A stretch of 50,805 nucleotides of DNA from Arthrobacter sp. ISL-65 (lineage in GTDB: Bacteria > Actinomycetota > Actinomycetes > Actinomycetales > Micrococcaceae): contig NZ_JAGGPN010000051.1 in the NCBI RefSeq assembly GCF_018613795.1, forward strand, positions 1-50,805, read 5' to 3'. Shown here in pieces: positions 17,198 to 26,652 of this stretch (position 1 is its first letter; every line of letters begins with the position of its first letter). A program made the translations under genes and the position numbers. The notes beneath the pieces are model-generated. The model did no database searches, had not been told where the DNA came from, and saw only the letters and a program-made list of their open reading frames with translations.

Positions 17198-19450
17198 TCA
17201 GCCGGTCCTTTCGATGCGGTAGATAACAACCTGGTCGGGGTGGATTCTTGGGGAAGAGATTCCGACCTCGGTCAGAACTGTGGCGGGGAATTCCGCTCCG
17301 GGGAATTGCACGCCGTCCACCGTGGTGCTGCCCAGGGACCCAGCCGGGATCGACTGGCTGGTGGCGATCGGTTCGCCCCACCATTGCGGGGGTTGGAGCC
17401 CGGAGGGTGTGGTGCCGATGAAGACTGGCTCCACCCTGTATGTGGCCTGTGGGTCAAGGCCGCGCAGTTTCAGGCGGCCGGTGGGATCCGGGTAGAGACT
17501 GTCCAGGACTGCGACCGCGAAGATCGCTTGTGAGCGGTCGGGGCTGATGACGCCGTGGGCGATGATGTTCTGGTTTGGACTGTCCAGGCGGACGACGTCG
17601 CCGCCGAGTAGCAGTGTTCGTTCTTGTTTGTAGAAGTCGATCCACTGTGTCAGGGCGGTGATTTCTCCTACGGTGGCTTCTGCGAGGTCCCATTCGATGC
17701 CGAGGTGGCCGAAGATGGCGGTGCCGGCCCGGAATGCGAGGTCGTGCTGGCGGCCGGTGGTGTGGGACCGGCCGGAGGCGATGTGGGAACCCATGTATTC
17801 GGGTGGGAGCAGCTGGGTAGACCAGCGGAGCATGGTTTGCCGGTCGTGCGGGTCAATATTGTCCGATACCCAGACGCGGTCGGTGTGCTCCAGGACGCCC
17901 AGGTCGACGCGGGCCCCACCGGATGAGCACGATTCGATTTCAAGATTCGGATGCTCTGAACGGATTTCCCGCAGCAGTGAGTAAAACGCCAGCGTCTGTT
18001 CGTGCACCCCGGCCCTGCCTCCGTTGAGCTGGTTTCCGGCTTCGATCAGGTCGCGGTTGTGGTCCCATTTGATGTAGTCGATCCGGTACTCGGCCAACAA
18101 TGCCAAAATCTGTTTCTTGACGTGTTCGTAGGCTTCGGGGATGCCGAGATTCAGGACCTGTTGGTGGCGGGATTCCACCGGCCAGTGGCTGCGGGCCGCC
18201 ATGATCCATTCCGGGTGCTCCCGGGCGAGATCGCTGTCGGGATTGACCATCTCGGGTTCGAACCACAGGCCAAACTGCATTCCCAGGTCGTGGACGTGGT
18301 CCACGAGGGGGTGCAGGCCGGTCGGCCAGATGTCCGGGGAGACGACCCAGTCGCCCAGTCCGGAGGTGTCGTTGCGGCGTGAGCCGAACCATCCGTCGTC
18401 TAGGACGTACCGTTCAACGCCGATGGCGGCGGCACGGTCGGCCAGGTCGGTGAGTTTGTCGAGGTCGTGGTTGAAGTACACGGCTTCCCATACGTTCAGG
18501 GTTACGGGGCGATCTGCGGGGACGCGGGTGGCCCGGTTGCGGACGTGGGAGTGGAAGCGTCGTGCGATCCCGTCGAGTCCGGTCCCGTAGGAGGCGTAGA
18601 CCCACGGGCTGCTGTACGTTTCGTTCCGGGTCAGCCGGATTTCCCCGGGCAGGAGCAGCTCGCCGCCCCCGATCAGTTGTTCACCGGTGGAGACGCGGTC
18701 GGCGAAGTGCTGGTGGTTGCCGCTCCAGGCTGTGTGGACGGCCCAGACCTGGCCATGGCCGAAACCGAATCCGGGAGTGCCGGCGTGCAGGACGTAGGCG
18801 CTGTCATGGCCTGTGCGGCCTTTGCGGTTTTCCCGCAGGTGGGTTCCCGTGCGCAGGGAGCCGCGCTGGGGGGTCCGTTCCCGCGTGTGGGCTCCGGCGA
18901 AGTCGAGCAGCTCGGTAGCTTCGGCCGGGATCGGGAAGGACAAGGCGAGGTCCTCAAGGGCGTATCGGTCCTCTGCGCTGAGATTTTCCAGTGCTGCCCG
19001 TCCCCGGAGCAGGCCGCCGGGCAGCAGTTCCAGGGTCAGTTCCAGTCGTAGGCGCCGGGTGTCATCGACGGCAGTGAAGACCGCGGTTCCGGGGCCGGAG
19101 GGGGTAAATCCGCTGGCAGGGTCACCATCGAGCGTGATCGCTTGGGTGCGGAATTTCGGGGACCATCCGGAACCGGCGAACGTGCCCCGCAGACCGGGCC
19201 GGCCTGTCCAGCCGCTGTCGTGCTCCGGCAGCAGTGCAGGCCGTGGGGGCAGGTCGATGGTGCTGGAACCTTGGACCGGGACACTTGCCCGGAGCAGGGT
19301 GGTCGCCTGCGATGCGGTAAGTTCGGGCAGTTCGGCTCCCCAATGGATGATCGCCGGCAACTGCCCGTTGGTGGCATCGATCAGCACGGTGACACCGGCC
19401 GTGTTCAGCTGCAGGATCGCGCTGGGGTGTCCGTGGTTCTTGGCGGGCAT
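17198..19450 (-). CDS. GH36 alpha-galactosidase
   Basis: A 750-residue retaining alpha-galactosidase without signal peptide, so probably cytoplasmic. The catalytic barrel has 'YVLDDGWF', 'LWFEPEMVNPDSD', the nucleophile in 'YIKWDHNRD' (Asp463) and the acid/base in 'WVSDNIDPHDR' (Asp530). The length is normal for bacterial GH36. ATG at 19450 has AGAGGA 6 bases upstream. The start lies inside the 3' end of the preceding GH32-like gene (46-base overlap), so the two are translationally close. With the binding protein, two permeases and the fructosidase it forms an operon for raffinose-type oligosaccharides: this enzyme would release galactose and leave sucrose. Melibiose is an equally possible substrate. 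Confidence 0.94.
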   Translation of the reverse strand: MPAKNHGHPSAILQLNTAGVTVLIDATNGQLPAIIHWGAELPELTASQATTLLRASVPVQGSSTIDLPPRPALLPEHDSGWTGRPGLRGTFAGSGWSPKFRTQAITLDGDPASGFTPSGPGTAVFTAVDDTRRLRLELTLELLPGGLLRGRAALENLSAEDRYALEDLALSFPIPAEATELLDFAGAHTRERTPQRGSLRTGTHLRENRKGRTGHDSAYVLHAGTPGFGFGHGQVWAVHTAWSGNHQHFADRVSTGEQLIGGGELLLPGEIRLTRNETYSSPWVYASYGTGLDGIARRFHSHVRNRATRVPADRPVTLNVWEAVYFNHDLDKLTDLADRAAAIGVERYVLDDGWFGSRRNDTSGLGDWVVSPDIWPTGLHPLVDHVHDLGMQFGLWFEPEMVNPDSDLAREHPEWIMAARSHWPVESRHQQVLNLGIPEAYEHVKKQILALLAEYRIDYIKWDHNRDLIEAGNQLNGGRAGVHEQTLAFYSLLREIRSEHPNLEIESCSSGGARVDLGVLEHTDRVWVSDNIDPHDRQTMLRWSTQLLPPEYMGSHIASGRSHTTGRQHDLAFRAGTAIFGHLGIEWDLAEATVGEITALTQWIDFYKQERTLLLGGDVVRLDSPNQNIIAHGVISPDRSQAIFAVAVLDSLYPDPTGRLKLRGLDPQATYRVEPVFIGTTPSGLQPPQWWGEPIATSQSIPAGSLGSTTVDGVQFPGAEFPATVLTEVGISSPRIHPDQVVIYRIERTG

Positions 19451-20457
19451 GCTGTTCCTCTTGGAGTGTGCGGGACGGGGCGGTGGTCGGTGTCGTGGTT
19501 CGGACCGGGTGTTGTTGTCAGGGACGCCCTGGCGGGGTCCCAGTGCACGGGCATCGGGTCGGAAATGATGCCTTCGAAAGAGCCGTCGCTGTTGGCGTCA
19601 TGGCAGGCCATCATCATCCATTGGCCGGCGCGGTCTTGGATGAGCCGACCGCTGTAGAGTGCGGCCGGGGTGATGACGGTTGAGGCTGCGAGGTCATATG
19701 GTCCGGTTTGCTGCCCGACTTCGAGGCTCCAGATTCCGCCACCTTGGTGGCTGGGTGCTTTTGTGGCGGACAGTTTGTCGAGTCCGCAGGAGAAGAAGAG
19801 GACATTTCTGCCATCGATCGTGGTGGTCTGGGGAACCTCGACGTGCGCGAAACCGGCCCCGGGGCTGCTCAGGGGCGGCATTACGGACCAGGTGAGCAGG
19901 TCCTGTGAGCGTGCGTGTCCGATAACGCCGCGGTTGTCCACGTCCCCGGTGTTGGCCCTGGCCGTGATCAGCATGTGCCATCCGTCACCTGCCGGGTCGG
20001 CGAACACCCAGGGGTCCCGCCAGGCCTCTTCGGGCCAGGTGGAATCGCCGTATCTTTCATACCAGCGTGCGTCGGCTTCGATGATGGTGTCCCGTTGTTT
20101 GGTCCAGGTGCGCAGGTCCGGTGAGGTGGCGACGCCGATGGCCTCAATGTTGTGCGTTTCGTAGAACCGTGCCCCGGTGTAGAACATCCGCCAGGTCCCG
20201 TCCTGGCCCTGCACGACGCTCCCGGTCCAGGTCGATGTCGCGTCGAACGCGTCCGGGTCATCGGGTTCCAGCACGACGCCCTGCGGTTCCCAAGTCCTCA
20301 AGTCGGTTGAGGTGGCGTGCCCGATCCGGGCGTTGCTGTGCCGCAGCTCCGGGTCGCCCAGGCTTTTGGGGGCGTGGAGGTAGTACATGTGATAGCTGGC
20401 GCCGTCGTCGGCGAGCCAGAAGTCCCATACCCATGAGTCTTTGAGACGGAAAACCAA
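19405..20457 (-). CDS. GH32/GH68-clan beta-fructosidase-like hydrolase
   Basis: A 350-residue five-bladed beta-propeller hydrolase. Residues aligning with the clan's catalytic triad are the Asp in 'WVWDFWLADDG' (Asp12), the 'WRDPWVF' block (Asp148) and Glu207 in 'HVEVPQ'. There is no C-terminal beta-sandwich as in classical GH32, and no signal peptide. The start is a TTG at 20457, preceded by AGGTG; homologues typically begin just before the WVWDFW block. The last ~30 residues are Pro/Thr/Arg-rich and overlap the start of the galactosidase gene, so the natural C-terminus may have been extended by a lost stop. Probable role: cleaving sucrose left after galactose removal from raffinose. An invertase or levanase-type activity cannot be told apart by eye. 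Confidence 0.8.
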   Translation of the reverse strand: MVFRLKDSWVWDFWLADDGASYHMYYLHAPKSLGDPELRHSNARIGHATSTDLRTWEPQGVVLEPDDPDAFDATSTWTGSVVQGQDGTWRMFYTGARFYETHNIEAIGVATSPDLRTWTKQRDTIIEADARWYERYGDSTWPEEAWRDPWVFADPAGDGWHMLITARANTGDVDNRGVIGHARSQDLLTWSVMPPLSSPGAGFAHVEVPQTTTIDGRNVLFFSCGLDKLSATKAPSHQGGGIWSLEVGQQTGPYDLAASTVITPAALYSGRLIQDRAGQWMMMACHDANSDGSFEGIISDPMPVHWDPARASLTTTPGPNHDTDHRPVPHTPRGTACPPRTTDTPARSCS

Positions 20458-20520
20458 GTGAATGCACCTATCCTGTGTGGCGGCAGCGGCCCTTCGTGGA
20501 GGAACGCCGCGCGGTGTTTG

Positions 20521-21405
20521 TCAGCCTTTGACGGCGGAGCTGGAGATGCTGGCTACGAACCAGCGTTGGAAGATGAGGAAGACCGCCAGGACGGGGACGA
20601 TGAACATCGTTCCGAAGGCCAGTACCTGGCCCCATTCGGGTGGTTGCTGGTTCTGGAAGATGCTGATGGCCAGTGGGAGCGGGCGGACGGTCGGGTCTGA
20701 GACCATCAGGACCGGCCAGAGGTACGATCCCCACTGGGCCAGGAAGGTCAGGATCGCGACCGTGGCGAACGCCGGTTTGGTGATCGGCACGACGACTTGG
20801 AAGAACGTCCTCAGGGGGCCGGCGCCGTCCAGGCGGGCTGCTTCCTCGATTTCCCCGGGGACGTCGAGGAAGAAGGTGTAGAAGAGGAAGATTGAGAACG
20901 CGTTGGCGATGAACGGAATGGCTTGGATGGCGATGGTGTCCCGTTGGCCGGAAAACATGTAGTACAGCGGCAGCGCGACGGCCTCGAACGGAATGATCGT
21001 CAGGACGACTACGAGCAGGAAGATGATCTTCTTGCCGCGCCACTGCATTCTGGCGAACGAATACGCGGCCATGGAATTTACGATCAGGCTGCCGGCGACC
21101 ACCGCGGTGGTGACGATGATGGAGACAGCAGCGAACTGGCCGAAGTGCCCGGTGGCGTCTGAACTCAGGTGGTCAAAGACGCCCCTGTAATTATCGAAGG
21201 ACAGGTTCGTCGGAACGAACCCGCTGAGACCGCTGAGGACCTCGGACGAGGGCCGGAAGCTTCCGATGATGAGGTAGTAGACGGGCAGGAAGAAGAACAG
21301 CGATACCACTGCCAGCAGCAGGTAGTGCAGGGCGGTCTGCCAGCGACGGGCACGTTTCATGCTTCCGCGCCGTTGGCGGGGTTTCAGGGCCGTTGACGTC
21401 GTCAT
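20521..21405 (-). CDS. sugar ABC transporter permease (MalG type)
   Basis: A 294-residue inner-membrane permease with six hydrophobic segments. The first is preceded by a basic cytoplasmic leader, and the EAA loop 'EEAARLDGAGPLRTFF', which contacts the ATPase, is present. The ATG at 21405 overlaps the stop of the upstream permease by four bases (ATGA) and has AGGAGG upstream. No ATPase gene is in the operon, as usual in actinobacterial carbohydrate-uptake (CUT1) systems that share a common MsiK-type ATPase encoded elsewhere. Partner of the adjacent permease and binding protein in oligosaccharide import. Confidence 0.93.
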   Translation of the reverse strand: MTTSTALKPRQRRGSMKRARRWQTALHYLLLAVVSLFFFLPVYYLIIGSFRPSSEVLSGLSGFVPTNLSFDNYRGVFDHLSSDATGHFGQFAAVSIIVTTAVVAGSLIVNSMAAYSFARMQWRGKKIIFLLVVVLTIIPFEAVALPLYYMFSGQRDTIAIQAIPFIANAFSIFLFYTFFLDVPGEIEEAARLDGAGPLRTFFQVVVPITKPAFATVAILTFLAQWGSYLWPVLMVSDPTVRPLPLAISIFQNQQPPEWGQVLAFGTMFIVPVLAVFLIFQRWFVASISSSAVKG

Positions 21406-22370
21406 TGGATGCCTCCTCGCTGGCGCGCCGCGGCGCGCTGAATGATTGCGATCACGGTGATGATCAGCATGAAGATCACGGTCATGGCTGCGGCCTGGCC
21501 AACGTTGTTGTTGTCGAAGCCTGTGTTGATGATCTGGGTCATCACGGTCTCGGTGGAGTTGCGGTCCACGCTGCCTGAACGGCTCAGCAGGTACACCTGG
21601 TCGAAGAGCCGGAAGGAGAAGATCGTGGTGATGAGGGCCACGAAGATCAGGGTGTTGCGGATCCCGGGCACGGTGACGTTGATGAACTGCGCCCATTTGC
21701 TGGCGCGGTCCAGGGATGCCGCCTCGTAGAGTTCCGCAGGGACGCTTTGCAGGGCTGCAAGGACGATGATCATTTGGAAGCTGACGCTTTGCCAGATCGA
21801 CATGACGATGATCGCGCCCAGGGCGGTGGCCGGGTCCCCGAGCCAGTCGTGGCTGGTGATGGTCCCGCCGCTGAAGAGCCCCAGCAAGGCGTTGAGAAGC
21901 CCTTGGTCTCCCCGGGAGTAAATAAGCCGCCAGATCACGGCCGTTAGGGCCAAGGGGAAGACCAACGGCATGAAGATGAAGGTCCGGAAGACCACCATGC
22001 CGCGAAGCTGGCGGTTGACCAGGACGGCCAGGGCCAGGGCGAGCAGTGTCTGCACGGGGACGACGATCAGGGCGAAGGTGAAGTTGTTCAGCAGCGCCTG
22101 GCCGAAAGCAGCGGCCAGGTCGGGGTCGGTGAACAACCGGGTGTACTGTTCGAATCCGACAAAGCGCGCCGGCCGCGGGCTGTTGAGCTGCACGCGGTAG
22201 AAGGAGAGCACGACGGCGAGCACGAACGGTGCGACGAGGAAGATGGCCAGTCCGAGAAGGGCGGGGCTGGCGAAGAGCGGTCCGGCAAACCGGTGTCCGG
22301 TGAGACCGGATTTCGGCGGCCGCCTGACAGGGGCTGCGGGGGCCTGGAGCTGTTGCGTTTGCGTGGTCAT
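21402..22370 (-). CDS. sugar ABC transporter permease (MalF type)
   Basis: A 322-residue membrane protein. A ~25-residue Gln/Pro-rich leader is followed by six hydrophobic segments; the EAA loop appears as 'YEAASLDRASKWAQF'. The ATG at 22370 is followed by typical permease sequence 'ASPALLGLAIFLVAPF'. It overlaps the next permease by four bases. The binding-protein gene lies 77 bases upstream on the same strand. It forms the heterodimeric channel for the predicted alpha-galactoside. Confidence 0.93.
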   Translation of the reverse strand: MTTQTQQLQAPAAPVRRPPKSGLTGHRFAGPLFASPALLGLAIFLVAPFVLAVVLSFYRVQLNSPRPARFVGFEQYTRLFTDPDLAAAFGQALLNNFTFALIVVPVQTLLALALAVLVNRQLRGMVVFRTFIFMPLVFPLALTAVIWRLIYSRGDQGLLNALLGLFSGGTITSHDWLGDPATALGAIIVMSIWQSVSFQMIIVLAALQSVPAELYEAASLDRASKWAQFINVTVPGIRNTLIFVALITTIFSFRLFDQVYLLSRSGSVDRNSTETVMTQIINTGFDNNNVGQAAAMTVIFMLIITVIAIIQRAAARQRGGIQ

Positions 22371-22447
22371 GATGAGGGCTTTCGCTGTGGGCGAGTCCGG
22401 CGGGTCCGGCCGCGTGAAGTGACAGGCGGCCGGACCGCTACGGAGTT

Positions 22448-23803
22448 TTACTTCTTGTAGCCGTCGTTGTCGGCGAAGTTCTGGTCGATGGCTCGTGCGG
22501 CGGCGCTGAGGGCTTCCTTGGCGTCCTTGCCGGCATAGATGGCGGCCTCTGCTTTGCCGACCTGGTCGGTGAGGATCGGGTAGCCGGCAGTCACTGGCCT
22601 GGTGACGCTGACACAGGAATCCGTGATCTTGTCCTCCTGGCCGCAGGCCCTGCTCAATTGCTCGCCCAGCAGCTCCAGTTTCTTTCCCGGCCCGTAGAGG
22701 CCGGAAGCAGCCAGGGCCGTCTTCGTGGCGGGAGGGGCGCCGTTCGCGTCGGTGTAGGTGCCGACGCTGTCATCCGTCATCAGGAAGTCCAGGAATTTCC
22801 CGGCAGCGGCCCCGTTTTTCGTGGTGGCTCCCATGCCCCACGCAAACGTGCCGGACGTAGTCTTGGTGCCTTTGCCGAAGTTCGGCAGCGGGATCGAGAC
22901 CAGATCCTCGCCCAGCGCCTTGTATGTCGGGTAGGTCCAGTGCCCGACCCAACTCAGCGCGACGCGGCCGCTGGTGAAGGCAAGCCCGTCGGCGTTCGGA
23001 TCGGTGTACTTCTTCCAGCTGGCGAACTTCGTCAGCGACTTGATGTTCGCTTGCGAGTCCAGGGCGCCGGAGGCTTTGTTGTCCTTGAGCATCGTGCCGC
23101 CACCGGACCAGATGACCGGACCCGCGGAGCAGCAGGTCCCCCATTCACCGGCGAATCCGTACTGTTCGGACAGGTCCAGCGGTTTGCCGCCCGGGATCAC
23201 CGTTGCCAGCTTGTCCAGAACACCAGTGAATTCATCGGCCGTCCAGGCCTTGTCCGGCGTCGTCGGGTAGGCCACGCCGGCGGCGTCCAGGAGCTTCTTG
23301 TTTCCCCAAAGCCCCAGCCCGGCGTTCATCATGCCAACGCCATAGACGGAATCATCGACAGTGTTCTGCGCCTTGATGGAATCTGTCTGGTTCGACAATG
23401 TCTCCTCGGACACCGATCCCTTCAGCGGAGCCATTTTGCCGTTGTACACAAAGCTGGCCAGGGTGGGGCCGTCAAAGTCCAGCACATCCGGCAGGTCCCC
23501 CGGGGCCGCGGAATTCACGGCCTTGGTGTACTGGTCGGAGGGGAAAAGCTTGAGGTTCACCTTGATTTTGCTCTGGGAGCTCTCGAAGTTCGAGATGATC
23601 TTCTTCAAGGCATCGTTCTCGGCCGCCTGGCCGTCGACGGCCCAAACGTTAATGGTGCCTTCGCCGCTGCCTGCCTCGACGGTCGGCCCGGCAGCACCGG
23701 TGCCCGGGCCGCCACAGCCAGTGAGAACCAGGGCGGCGATGGAAGCGGCAGCGGCCGCCGTGAGAATCCCCGCTCCACCGCGGGGCTTTGGAATGGTCAT
23801 CAT
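22448..23803 (-). CDS. oligosaccharide-binding lipoprotein (CUT1 family)
   Basis: A 451-residue extracellular binding protein. ATG at 23803 is preferred: AAGGGA lies 5 bases upstream. A lipoprotein signal ends in the lipobox 'LVLTGCGG'. The mature part begins 'GTINVWAVDGQAAENDALKK' and resembles family 1 solute-binding proteins for oligosaccharides, with a tryptophan-rich substrate region ('WSGGGTML', 'WVGHWTYPTYK'). First gene of the operon that continues through two permeases, the GH32-like enzyme and the GH36 galactosidase. The promoter lies in the divergent region shared with the LacI regulator. Confidence 0.92.
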   Translation of the reverse strand: MMTIPKPRGGAGILTAAAAASIAALVLTGCGGPGTGAAGPTVEAGSGEGTINVWAVDGQAAENDALKKIISNFESSQSKIKVNLKLFPSDQYTKAVNSAAPGDLPDVLDFDGPTLASFVYNGKMAPLKGSVSEETLSNQTDSIKAQNTVDDSVYGVGMMNAGLGLWGNKKLLDAAGVAYPTTPDKAWTADEFTGVLDKLATVIPGGKPLDLSEQYGFAGEWGTCCSAGPVIWSGGGTMLKDNKASGALDSQANIKSLTKFASWKKYTDPNADGLAFTSGRVALSWVGHWTYPTYKALGEDLVSIPLPNFGKGTKTTSGTFAWGMGATTKNGAAAGKFLDFLMTDDSVGTYTDANGAPPATKTALAASGLYGPGKKLELLGEQLSRACGQEDKITDSCVSVTRPVTAGYPILTDQVGKAEAAIYAGKDAKEALSAAARAIDQNFADNDGYKK

Positions 23804-23911
23804 TGATCCCTTCGAAAAATTTTTATACTGCTCGAAATCGTGTGCGTTGCCTTTGCATACCGTCAGGCGGGAAGCGTGAGAAGGATCACTACTCGCCGAT
23901 TCGAGAACGAG

Positions 23912-23925
23912 TCTACCCGGGTAGA
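23912..23925. promoter_or_regulatory. palindromic operator candidate, site 1
   Basis: A perfect 14-base palindrome, TCTACCCGGGTAGA, centred on CpG-rich DNA between the binding-protein gene and the divergent lacI-family gene. Size and central CG agree with LacI-family operators. Position ~110 bases upstream of both starts fits control of both promoters. A second related site lies 76 bases away. Confidence 0.65.
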
Positions 23926-23987
23926 ATTTTTTCGGCAAGAGGCCCCATATCTGCCAGTTGAAAAAGTTTCCTGCCTCAAATCCCTGC

Positions 23988-24001
23988 TCCACGCGGGTAG
24001 A
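23988..24001. promoter_or_regulatory. operator candidate, site 2 (half-conserved)
   Basis: The sequence TCCACGCGGGTAGA keeps one complete half (CGGGTAGA) of the upstream palindrome at 23912 and a degenerate other half. It lies 37 bases before the lacI-family start, consistent with autoregulation. The two sites are 76 bases apart centre to centre, about seven helical turns, so repression by looping is possible. Confidence 0.5.
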
Positions 24002-24038
24002 CTGATCCTTATCGCAACGAAGTGAAAGGGCGGTCCTA

Positions 24039-25055
24039 ATGGCAGGTCTGCAAGCGCACGCCAGATCCGGAAAGGTAACGCGGACCGATGTGGCCCGCTA
24101 TGCCGGGGTCAGCACAGCCGTTGTCAGCTACGTCATCAACGGCGGACCGAAACCGGTCGCGGCAACCACAGCGGCCCGTGTCAGGGAAGCCATCAAGGCC
24201 CTGCAGTACCAGCCAAATGCCACGGCCCGCGCCCTGACCATGGGATCGACCCAACTCCTGGGAATGATCGTCCCTGACAGCACCAACCCCTACTTCGCGG
24301 AACTCACCGACGCCATCGCCCAAGCGGCAACCCCACGGGGTTACGCGCTCCTGACGGCGAACTCCCGCACGGACCCGAATATAGAGCGTCAGAACACCAG
24401 TAATTTTGTCTCCCGTCAGGTCGATGCGATCATCCTTGCCACTGTCCTAAGCCCCAGCGAGGTCGCAGCCATGCCGGTTCAGGGCATTCGACGCGTCCTG
24501 ATCGACCAATCCAGTGCCGTTCACGGGATCCCGACGGTCAGTACGGACTTTGTCCAAGGCGCAACGACCGGGGTGAAGCACCTGATCTCGCACGGGCACC
24601 GCGACATTGCCATCCTGGTAGGCAAGGACATCGATCCTTCCAGAGTGGATCCTCGTGAGCGCGGCTGGAGGAATGCGCTGCATGAGGCGGCCCTGCCCGA
24701 AGGCCCGGTCGAATACACGGAGTTCACACGGCAGGGCGGCTACGAAGCCACCCGCCGGCTGCTGGACCTGCCACAGCGGCCAACAGCCATCTTTGCGAGC
24801 TCGGACCTGCTCGCCGTTGGTGCTCTCCGCGCCATCCATGAGGCCAATTTGTCCGTACCCGGCGATCTCGCCGTGGTGTCCTTCGACGGGACGTCGGAGT
24901 CAGAGTTCAGTTGGCCGCAACTGACCACGGTCAGGCAACGGATCGACGACATCGCCAATGCCGTCATCGACGCCGCCCTCACCCCCTCGGACGCCAACAA
25001 CAACATTCAGCTCCTTCCCACTGAACTCATCGTCCGCCGATCCTGCGGATGCTGA
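24039..25055 (+). CDS. LacI-family transcriptional regulator
   Basis: A 338-residue repressor. The N-terminal DNA-binding domain has 'VTRTDVARYAGVSTAVVSYV' and hinge 'YQPNATARAL'. The ligand domain begins 'GMIVPDSTNPYF' and ends 'VRRSCGC'. ATG at 24039 is preceded by AAAGGG. It is divergent from the galactoside operon and very likely represses it until an alpha-galactoside or a breakdown product binds. Two operator candidates lie in the shared upstream region. Confidence 0.94.
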   Translation: MAGLQAHARSGKVTRTDVARYAGVSTAVVSYVINGGPKPVAATTAARVREAIKALQYQPNATARALTMGSTQLLGMIVPDSTNPYFAELTDAIAQAATPRGYALLTANSRTDPNIERQNTSNFVSRQVDAIILATVLSPSEVAAMPVQGIRRVLIDQSSAVHGIPTVSTDFVQGATTGVKHLISHGHRDIAILVGKDIDPSRVDPRERGWRNALHEAALPEGPVEYTEFTRQGGYEATRRLLDLPQRPTAIFASSDLLAVGALRAIHEANLSVPGDLAVVSFDGTSESEFSWPQLTTVRQRIDDIANAVIDAALTPSDANNNIQLLPTELIVRRSCGC

Positions 25056-25712
25056 CGCTACGCTAGCCTGTCCCACCCTGCGCTGACCTGGCCGTCAACG
25101 CCCTCCACTACCGGCAGTGGTCGATGCTCACGTCCGGCAGCGCACGAAGGCGGAGGTACGCCCAGAACCTGGTTCACTTTTCCTAACGCGGATACCCATC
25201 TGAATTCGGCACGTGTCTGCTGTCCCAGCGTCGATCGGCCACTTGGAGGTCTACCTCGACCGCAGCTTTCTGAGACCACCTGACCATCCGCCACGTCCGG
25301 CAAACAGCCATAATCCCGATTTGACGCCTATAGGAGCATCGCCGTAGACAAAGAGGGCCAGGGATGGCCGGAGCTCTGCGACCGACAGCACTGGACTCAA
25401 CAGCCGGCCGCGCCAGCGGACGCCTCCATGGGGTGCGAGCCCTGCGAGCAATGTTCCGCGCAGGGCTGGTGTGCCCTGCAGCGGCGGCGGGCCCTTCGAC
25501 GCCCCAGCCTTTCCCCAAGGCTTACGAGACAGAGTTGTCTCAGCCCAACGGGGCGCTTTCACGGGCGACGTGCCGCAAGTGCTTCCGCCGGGTCCGGAAC
25601 GTCCCCCAATGCTGTCCGGCCCCGGCGGAATGCCTATGCCACTGCAGCCGGTAATCCTGCCTGGTGCGTCCAGGTTCGGTTGTTCGGCCTGATCGGATGG
25701 CAGGATGGTGCC
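25056..25712. other. gene-poor stretch after lacI
   Basis: No convincing gene was found in these 657 bases. One frame, 25364-25654 on the plus strand, would give a 96-residue peptide. It has a cysteine-rich tail (two CxxC-like pairs, 'TCRKCFRRV' and 'ECLCHCSR') and a purine-rich site before its ATG. It resembles no family known to me, and the base composition allows it by chance. The stretch may be degraded DNA at the edge of the insertion-sequence region. Confidence 0.3.
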
Positions 25713-26426
25713 GTGACCAGGCATGGTGCGGTTCCTAACGCCGAGTGGGTGCTGATGTACCGGGGCGGGCTGACCCGCACCCGGATCGCCGCGCTCACCC
25801 GAGCACCGACCGCAACTGTCGGCTACCATCTGGCCGTGGCCGTGGCTGCGGACCCCGGCCTGCAGGCCGCCCACGAACAAGCCGCCGCCAAGGCACCTCT
25901 CCGAGTAAGCCCTCAGGGGCTGGCCCTGATGCGCGAGCTCGTCGCCATGGTGCAGGAAACCGGCCGCTACCCTTCCCGCACCGCGGAGGAGGTGGGCGAG
26001 CGGACGCTGGCGTCCTGGCTGGATCGGCGCCGCGACGACGATGCAGCCGGCAAACTGGCGCTGGCGTTCCGCAACGGGCTGGCCGTCCTGCCGGATTGGC
26101 AGCGGCCCCCGCGAGCCGTGGCCGATGAGGCCCGGTGGCAGGACAGGCTCGAGGCCCTGGCGGAGTACCGTGCGGCCGGGCATGACTGGCCTCTGCACAA
26201 GTCCTCCGTGGCCGGCGAAGAACACGACCTCGGAGTCTGGCTGCATTCCCAGCGCCAAAAGGCCAGCCGCGGTGAGCTCAACCCTGCCAAGGCCGGGGCG
26301 CTGGATGAGGCGGTGCCGGGCTGGCGCAAGGGCCGGCAACGCGGCCGGAAACCCCGGAACAGCACCGGACAGACCGACCAGCGCCCGGCAACCGCCGGAA
26401 GGGGTGGCACAGCGCCGGGGCATTGA
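25713..26426 (+). CDS. helicase-associated (HA) domain protein
   Basis: About 237 residues from GTG 25713, which has AGGATGG upstream. The frame is open further 5' but that part looks non-coding. The N-terminal third has a helix-turn-helix-like segment ('LTRTRIAALTRAPTATVGYH'). The C-terminal part contains tryptophan-rich helicase-associated repeats ('WQDRLEALAEYRAAGHDWP', 'LGVWLHSQRQKASRGEL'). The domain is found in tandem after some helicases and in stand-alone actinobacterial proteins, and is thought to bind nucleic acid. No helicase core is present. It lies next to the mobile-element nest. Function unknown. Confidence 0.65.
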   Translation: MTRHGAVPNAEWVLMYRGGLTRTRIAALTRAPTATVGYHLAVAVAADPGLQAAHEQAAAKAPLRVSPQGLALMRELVAMVQETGRYPSRTAEEVGERTLASWLDRRRDDDAAGKLALAFRNGLAVLPDWQRPPRAVADEARWQDRLEALAEYRAAGHDWPLHKSSVAGEEHDLGVWLHSQRQKASRGELNPAKAGALDEAVPGWRKGRQRGRKPRNSTGQTDQRPATAGRGGTAPGH

Positions 26427-26652
26427 TACTCTGGCTGTCCGCATTCACGTGCAGAAAGGACACTGGGATTGGGGCTCAGACGTCTCTTTCAACGCACAGC
26501 CCCGCCCCCGGCCCCCGCCATCGCTTCATAGGCGCCCGCGGTCGCCCAAGCCGGGTCACCGTCACCGGAGCAGCCGCCTCTGACGGCGGAGCAGGCCGAG
26601 GAGCTGCGTGATGCCTGGGCCGAGCTGACCGAGGCCGCACAGCGGCAGTTTT

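Noticed and set aside
22658..23806. 382-residue plus-strand frame across the binding-protein gene
   Set aside because: Antisense to a clear solute-binding lipoprotein; composition is Arg/Gly-rich without motifs.
25251..26444. 397-residue minus-strand frame over the HA-domain gene
   Set aside because: No recognisable motif, while the opposite strand carries helicase-associated repeats.
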